Assembly (NCBI RefSeq): GCF_002931055.1
Contig: NZ_PSXX01000016.1
Location: 29,714-93,713 of the forward strand
DNA length: 64,000 bases
Reading direction: 5' to 3'
Source: Pseudoclavibacter sp. AY1H1
GTDB lineage: Bacteria > Actinomycetota > Actinomycetes > Actinomycetales > Microbacteriaceae
Shown here: positions 59,971-64,000 of the stretch, piece after piece
Position numbering within the stretch: position 1 is the first letter of the stretch
How the letters are laid out: every line of letters starts with the position of its first letter
Notes under the pieces: generated by a model
Databases searched by the model: none
Told to the model about the DNA's origin: nothing
The model's input: only the letters and a program-made list of their open reading frames with translations
Made by a program: the position numbers and the translations under genes

Positions 59971-61335
59971 GTGACCACGCTCCGCCTTGCCATCGTCGGC
60001 GCAGGACCAGCCGGTATCTACGCGGCAGACATCCTGCAGAAGATGGAGCGGCAGTTCGATCTCTCGATCGACCTGTTCGACAAGCTGCCGGCGCCGTACG
60101 GGCTCGTCCGGTACGGCGTGGCCCCTGACCACCCCCGCATCAAGGGGATCATCAACGCCCTCCGCGAGGTGCTCGAGTCGGGTGTCATGCGGGTCTTCGG
60201 TGGGGTCGAGTTCGGCAAGGACATCACGCTCGACGACCTCAAGCAGCACTACCACGCGGTGATCTTCTCGACCGGGGCCATCCGCGACGCCTCCCTCGAC
60301 ATTCCCGGCATCGACGCCCACGGCAGCTTCGGGGCAGCCGACTTCGTGAACTGGTACGACGGGCACCCCGACGTGCCGCGCACCTGGCCGCTCGAGGCGC
60401 GGGAGATCGCCGTCATCGGGAACGGCAACGTCGCGCTCGACGTGGCCCGCATGCTCGCGAAGCACCCCAAGGACCTCCTGTCCACCGAGGTGCCGCAGAA
60501 CGTCGTCGACGGGCTCGAGGCGAGCCCCGTGACCGATGTGCACGTGTTCGGGCGTCGAGGACCTGCGCAGGTGAAGTTCACGCCCCTGGAGCTGCGCGAG
60601 CTCGGGGAGATCCCTGACGTCGACATCATCGTCGACGAGGACGACTTCGATCGCGACCCAGCCGCGGCCGAGCTCGCCAAGACCAACAAGCAGCTCATGG
60701 TCATCGGCCGGATCATGGGCAAGTGGCGGGGCGAGCGCGAGCTCACCGCATCGCGGCGCCTGCACCTTCACTTCTACTCGAAGCCGGATGCGGTGCTCAC
60801 CGAGGATGGGCCAGATGGCGAGCGTGTGCGCGCGATCCGCATCGAGCGCACGGAGCCCGACGCCGAGGGTGGCGTGCGGGGCACTGGGGAGTTCATCGAG
60901 CACCCGGTGCAGGCCGTCTACCGGGCCATCGGGTACTTCGGCTCGCCGCTTCCCGGGGTTCCCTTCGACGAGCACCACGGCGTCATCCCGAACCATGAGG
61001 GTCAGGTGTGGGACGACGACAACCAGCAGGTCAACGGCATGTACGCGACCGGGTGGATCAAGCGCGGCCCCATCGGCCTCATCGGGCACACCAAGTCGGA
61101 TGCGCTCGAGACCGTCACGCACCTCGTCGCCGACCAGGGCAACTGGTGGACTCCGGCCGACCCGAGCGAAGCCTCCGTCGTCGAGCTCCTCGAGTCACGT
61201 GATGTGCGGTTCACTGACCTCGAGGGTTGGCGTCGTCTGGATGCACACGAGCTCGCGCTCGGCGAGGCGGCTGGTCGCGAGCGGATCAAGGTCGTGGACC
61301 GCGAGGAGATGACGCGCATTTCCCGCGGTGAATAG
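59971..61335 (+). CDS. FprA-like ferredoxin/flavodoxin-NADP+ reductase
   Basis: A 454-residue FAD enzyme of the adrenodoxin-reductase/FprA type. FAD motif RLAIVGAGPAGIYAADIL at the N-terminus, FDKLPAPYGLVRYGVAPDHP next, the NADP motif IAVIGNGNVALDVARMLAK (about 147-165) and the C-terminal ATGWIKRGPIGLIGHTKSDA. It passes electrons between NADPH and ferredoxin. The GTG start at 59971 comes 52 bases after the polyprenyl synthase gene and could be cotranscribed; GGAGG is upstream. Confidence 0.93.
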   Translation: MTTLRLAIVGAGPAGIYAADILQKMERQFDLSIDLFDKLPAPYGLVRYGVAPDHPRIKGIINALREVLESGVMRVFGGVEFGKDITLDDLKQHYHAVIFSTGAIRDASLDIPGIDAHGSFGAADFVNWYDGHPDVPRTWPLEAREIAVIGNGNVALDVARMLAKHPKDLLSTEVPQNVVDGLEASPVTDVHVFGRRGPAQVKFTPLELRELGEIPDVDIIVDEDDFDRDPAAAELAKTNKQLMVIGRIMGKWRGERELTASRRLHLHFYSKPDAVLTEDGPDGERVRAIRIERTEPDAEGGVRGTGEFIEHPVQAVYRAIGYFGSPLPGVPFDEHHGVIPNHEGQVWDDDNQQVNGMYATGWIKRGPIGLIGHTKSDALETVTHLVADQGNWWTPADPSEASVVELLESRDVRFTDLEGWRRLDAHELALGEAAGRERIKVVDREEMTRISRGE

Positions 61336-61596
61336 GGGTTCCACCCCCACCTGAGGAGGAGGGGAGTTCTCCCCATAGCGGAATGACGGTTCACCTCGTA
61401 CGCTCGGAGTACACGCAGAGAGCGGAAGAAATTCCCGGGCGAGAATGGTCCGGGGCACAGACTTCAGCCGGCGGTTGAGCCGCGTCGCATCGGTCGTTCT
61501 GACCGCGGCGCGAAACTGGGGGAGCTCGCCGTCGGCTGAAGGTACTTTCGATCGTCCGGGTGGCCTCGATCGAGAAACGCGACTTCGAGCGGGTTC
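61336..61596. other. Intergenic region with hairpins and an imperfect inverted repeat
   Basis: Between convergent fpr-like and cls genes. Two small GC hairpins (61335-61347 and 61361-61374) may end the plus transcript. Further on, 61461-61474 (ACTTCAGCCGGCGG) is nearly complementary to 61528-61543, enclosing ~53 bases with more pairing potential. A 31-codon frame (61383-61478) is present but unsupported. Nothing else is recognised. Confidence 0.35.
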
Positions 61597-63174
61597 CTAT
61601 TGGATGACGCTCGTCAGGCGGGCGACGTTGTCGAGCGCGCGCGTCAGGATCGGTCGCTGCCGCCACTCCTCGAGGGTCAGCTCGTAGCTGCGCTGCCGGT
61701 ACCCGTTCTCGACCTCGCGCATCCGGTTCACGAACTCCTCGCCGTGCACCATGAGCATGAGCTCGGCGTTGAGCGTGAAGGAGCGCATGTCCATGTTGCT
61801 GGAGCCGATGAGCGTGACGGAGTCGTCGAAGGTGATGTGCTTCGAGTGGAGGATGTACGGGCGCCGGTACAGCATGATCTTCACTCCGGCCCTCAGGAGC
61901 GCCTCGTAGTAGGAGCGCTGCGCGTGGAAGACGAAGAACTGGTCGGCGATCTCACCGACGAAGAGCTCGACGCTCACCCCTCGCTGCACGGCCGTCGTGA
62001 TGGCGTACATGAGCGAGTCGTCCGGCACGAAGTAGGGGCTGACGATGACGATGCGCTCTCGGGCCGCGTAGAGCAGCTGGTTGAAGAGGCGGAGGTTGTT
62101 CTCGTTCTCGTAGCCTGGCCCGCTCGGCACGAGCTGGCAGGGGAAGACGTCTTCCTGGTCGCCCGCTTCGATCTCTGCTTCCGCCTCGTCGGGCTCGGGG
62201 GTGACGGGGTCGTTCTCGAAGACGTCGGTCAGCAGCTCCTCCGTCTCGGCGTACCAGTCGGAGATGAAGACGGCGTTGACCCCCGTCACCATGGGGCCCT
62301 CCATGCGGAGCATGAGGTCTTTCCATCTGAGGGCGTCGGTGCCGGGCTTGGGGCCACGGTGGTAGTCGCGGGAGATGAGGTTCTGCGAGCCGAGGTACGC
62401 GGTGCGTCCGTCGACGACGAGGAGCTTGCGGTGGTTGCGCAGGTCGACGCGCTGCATGCCGCCCTCCCACGGGTACAGCGAGAGCATGCGGTGCCAGTCG
62501 GCGCCGATCTCGGTGAGGCGCTGCTTCATCTTCTTGTAGCCCCGGTACCGCATGGAGCCGATGTGGTCGAAGAGCACCCGCACCTTCACGCCGCGTTGCA
62601 CGGCGCGTTCGAGGGCATCGAAGAACGGGGCCGTGGCGTCGTCGTGGCTCATGGCGTAGAAGAGCACGTTGACGTAGCTCTCCGCCTGGTCGATCTCCCG
62701 AGCCATGCGCCTGATGGAGCGGTTGTAGCTGCCGTGGAGCTCGAGGCGGTTGCCGTCGGCGAGGGGGATCGCGGTGAGGTGCTCACCGAGCTTCGTGACC
62801 TGCTCGAACCAGGAGGGGTGCGTGATGGCGCGCTCCGCCGGGGCGATCTGGTCGGTGGCATCGCGGATGATGCCGTCGACCTGCGCCTGCATTCGCCGCC
62901 GCCTCGTCGGCAGCTGGTTGGTGCCGAACAGGAAGAACAGGATCACCCCGGCGTAGGGGATGAGGACGATCGTGATGATCCAGGCGAGCGCCGTCGTGGG
63001 CCGTCGGTTGCGGGGGATGACCACCACTGCCGTGACGATGATGAGCACGTAGATGGTGGCGACGAGCCCGAACCAGAACCCGGTCAGACCGAGTTCCGGG
63101 TACCACGGCATCAGCGCCCCGACGGCCGTGCTCGGGTCGTAGCCGGCGCGGCCGCCTGCGACCCCGGGTGGCAC
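61597..63174 (-). CDS. cls: Cardiolipin synthase
   Basis: A 525-residue phospholipase-D-superfamily enzyme with two N-terminal helices (LTGFWFGLVATIYVLIIVTA and TTALAWIITIVLIPYAGVIL). HKD motif 1 is NHRKLLVVDGRTAYLGSQN and motif 2 is HSKHITFDDSVTLIGSSNMD. It carries a ~25-residue acidic insertion (about 330-350, EPDEAEAEIEAGDQED) between the domains. The GTG start shares a base with the yajQ stop (TAGTG); an ATG 63 bases later is an alternative. It makes cardiolipin from phosphatidylglycerol. Confidence 0.94.
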   Translation of the reverse strand: MPPGVAGGRAGYDPSTAVGALMPWYPELGLTGFWFGLVATIYVLIIVTAVVVIPRNRRPTTALAWIITIVLIPYAGVILFFLFGTNQLPTRRRRMQAQVDGIIRDATDQIAPAERAITHPSWFEQVTKLGEHLTAIPLADGNRLELHGSYNRSIRRMAREIDQAESYVNVLFYAMSHDDATAPFFDALERAVQRGVKVRVLFDHIGSMRYRGYKKMKQRLTEIGADWHRMLSLYPWEGGMQRVDLRNHRKLLVVDGRTAYLGSQNLISRDYHRGPKPGTDALRWKDLMLRMEGPMVTGVNAVFISDWYAETEELLTDVFENDPVTPEPDEAEAEIEAGDQEDVFPCQLVPSGPGYENENNLRLFNQLLYAARERIVIVSPYFVPDDSLMYAITTAVQRGVSVELFVGEIADQFFVFHAQRSYYEALLRAGVKIMLYRRPYILHSKHITFDDSVTLIGSSNMDMRSFTLNAELMLMVHGEEFVNRMREVENGYRQRSYELTLEEWRQRPILTRALDNVARLTSVIQ

Positions 63175-63662
63175 TAGCGGCGGTTGACGAACTGGAGGTC
63201 GACCTCGACGTCGGCGGCCTTGAGCAGTGCCATGGTGGCCTGCAGGTCGTCGCGGCTCTTCGAGGAGACGCGGAGCTCGTCGCCCTGGATCTGCGCCTTG
63301 ACGCCCTTGGGGCCCTCGTCGCGGATGAGCTTGGTGAGCTTCTTCGCGCTCGGCTGGTCGATGCCCTCCTTGAGGGAGGCCTCGATGCGGTACTCCTTGC
63401 CGGAGGCGTAGGGCTCACCGACATCGAGCGTCTTCAGCGAGAAGCCGCGCTTGATGAACTTGGTCTGCAGGACATCGAGCACCGCCTTCACGCGCTCTTC
63501 ACTGGAGGCCTTGAGGAGGAGCTTCTCGCCAGACCAATCGACCGAGGCGCCGACGCCCTTGAAGTCGTAGCGCGTCTCGAGCTCCTTCTGCGCTTGGTTG
63601 ACGGCGTTGTCCGCCTCCATCTTGTCGACCTTGTTAACGACGTCAAACGAGGAATCTGCCAT
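63174..63662 (-). CDS. YajQ family nucleotide-binding protein
   Basis: A 162-residue protein of the YajQ (UPF0234) family with two ferredoxin-like domains: [39 protein letters not shown], and [20 protein letters not shown]. Xanthomonas and Pseudomonas members bind cyclic di-GMP; an RNA- or nucleotide-binding role is assumed here. The start at 63662 gives the standard family N-terminus MADSSFDVV. It is apparently leaderless and coupled to cls. Confidence 0.93.
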   Translation of the reverse strand: MADSSFDVVNKVDKMEADNAVNQAQKELETRYDFKGVGASVDWSGEKLLLKASSEERVKAVLDVLQTKFIKRGFSLKTLDVGEPYASGKEYRIEASLKEGIDQPSAKKLTKLIRDEGPKGVKAQIQGDELRVSSKSRDDLQATMALLKAADVEVDLQFVNRR

Positions 63663-63669
63663 GCCGTCC

Positions 63670-63675
63670 ATGGTA
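63670..63675 (-). promoter_or_regulatory. -10 box for leaderless yajQ-cls transcript
   Basis: TACCAT on the minus strand, 7 bases before the ATG at 63662. Confidence 0.5.
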
Positions 63676-63723
63676 GCGAGGCCCGCCGACAATCTCGCGA
63701 GCGTGGCGGTTCGTCGGGTCGTT

Positions 63724-63752
63724 TCGACAAACCGGGTGGAAGTCGGTAGTCT
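63724..63752 (+). promoter_or_regulatory. Promoter of tRNA-Tyr
   Basis: TCGACA (63724-63729), 17 bases, TAGTCT (63747-63752). The predicted start is about 25-30 bases before the mature tRNA. Confidence 0.6.
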
Positions 63753-63786
63753 CTAGCCTGCACGTTTGCGCTTTGCGCTGTGCACT

Positions 63787-63868
63787 GGCGAGTTACCCAA
63801 GCGGCCAAAGGGATCTGACTGTAAATCAGACTGCTCAGCATTCGGGGGTTCGAATCCCTCACTCGCCA
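63787..63868 (+). tRNA. tRNA-Tyr (GTA anticodon)
   Basis: 82 bases with acceptor stem GGCGAGT/ACTCGCC and discriminator A (63868). The anticodon arm TCTGA-CTGTAAA-TCAGA presents GTA. The variable arm is long (class II, TGCTCAGCATTCG region), as expected for bacterial tRNA-Tyr, and the T arm has GGTTCGAATCC. The 3' CCA is not encoded. Confidence 0.97.
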
Positions 63869-63876
63869 CGAACACC

Positions 63877-63911
63877 ATGACGCGAGACATCTTCGAGATG
63901 TCTCGCGTCAT
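63877..63911 (+). terminator. Intrinsic terminator after tRNA-Tyr
   Basis: A perfect 16-bp stem (63877-63892 with 63896-63911) around a TCG loop, followed by TTTG. Confidence 0.88.
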
Positions 63912-63924
63912 TTGCGTCTCCGGG

Positions 63925-64000
63925 ATCATCCCCCTCCCCATCCCCGCCCCCCCCCTCCCCTCCCCCCTCCTCCCCCCCCCCCCAACCGCCCCCCCCGCCC
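63925..64000. other. C-homopolymer-rich low-complexity end
   Basis: Runs of C interrupted by single T, A or G fill the last ~75 bases. No gene can be read. The composition is unlike the rest of the window and looks like degraded sequence quality at a contig end. Confidence 0.8.

Noticed and set aside
61383..61478. 31-codon small frame downstream of the fpr-like gene
   Set aside because: No clear promoter or good ribosome binding site and no recognisable product; kept only as a remark.
61600..63177. A 525-codon plus-strand open frame opposite cls
   Set aside because: Antisense shadow of cardiolipin synthase; Val/Asp/His-rich low-information translation.
63925..64000. Telomere-like or replication-terminal C-rich repeat
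   Set aside because: No regular unit or fold-back structure; better explained by poor sequence at a contig end.
1..64000. CRISPR arrays, rRNA operons, prophage genes
   Set aside because: No regularly spaced repeats, rRNA sequence, or phage structural or integrase genes were seen.

Overview
The window is high-GC chromosomal DNA with tightly packed, often 4-bp-overlapping genes. Gene content points to an actinomycete, most likely a Micrococcales member of the Microbacteriaceae type: a menaquinone pathway, ribosomal protein bS22, a BldC-like regulator, an archaeal-type aspartyl-tRNA synthetase, a DUF4229 protein and an Rv0909-like small protein. Many genes start 6 or 7 bases after a TANNNT -10 box, i.e. 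on leaderless mRNAs, as is common in this phylum. The family assignment is inference; no rRNA is present.

Layout. 1-7.4 kb: the 3' end of a glutamate decarboxylase gene, a YrhK-domain membrane protein, a DMT-type transporter, oleate hydratase followed by a choloylglycine-hydrolase-family Ntn amidase, a FUSC-like membrane protein and an AI-2E family permease. 7.5-11.9 kb: a GntR regulator and the methylcitrate cycle genes prpD-prpB-prpC (propionate catabolism). 11.9-18.2 kb: ArsR and MarR regulators, a winged-helix regulator preceded by a probable leaderless Cys-rich leader peptide, upp, tadA, a small CDF-tail-like protein, proC and a J-domain membrane protein. 18.2-26.3 kb: a CPBP protease-like protein, an AbgT transporter with an M20 amidohydrolase and a divergent double-Lrp regulator, the KtrAB potassium system, a BldC-like protein and bS22.

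26.7-37.7 kb holds a divergent type IV secretion-like locus. The minus arm encodes a lipoprotein, a bifunctional peptidoglycan hydrolase and an FHA/zinc-ribbon protein. The plus arm encodes a VirB2-like pilin, a VirB8-like protein, a VirB6/TrbL-like protein, an SCO6880-like protein, a VirB4-like ATPase, a VirD4-like coupling protein and a DUF4913 protein. No relaxase, integrase or partition gene is visible. Immediately downstream a hicA-hicB toxin-antitoxin pair lies between two perfect 22-bp direct repeats; the distal repeat forms part of the terminator hairpin shared with aspS.

38.4-64 kb is housekeeping: aspS, a histidine phosphatase, the System II cytochrome c maturation operon (tlpA/resA-like, ccdA, resB, ccsA), and a dispersed but nearly complete menaquinone set (menC, menB, menE, menA, menD, menF, menG, plus a polyprenyl diphosphate synthase and a hotdog thioesterase). 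Between these lie an SGNH hydrolase, PPK2, an ASCH protein, a ferredoxin-NADP reductase, and a yajQ-cls operon divergent from tRNA-Tyr. The last ~75 bases are C-homopolymer-rich and look like poor-quality contig-end sequence.
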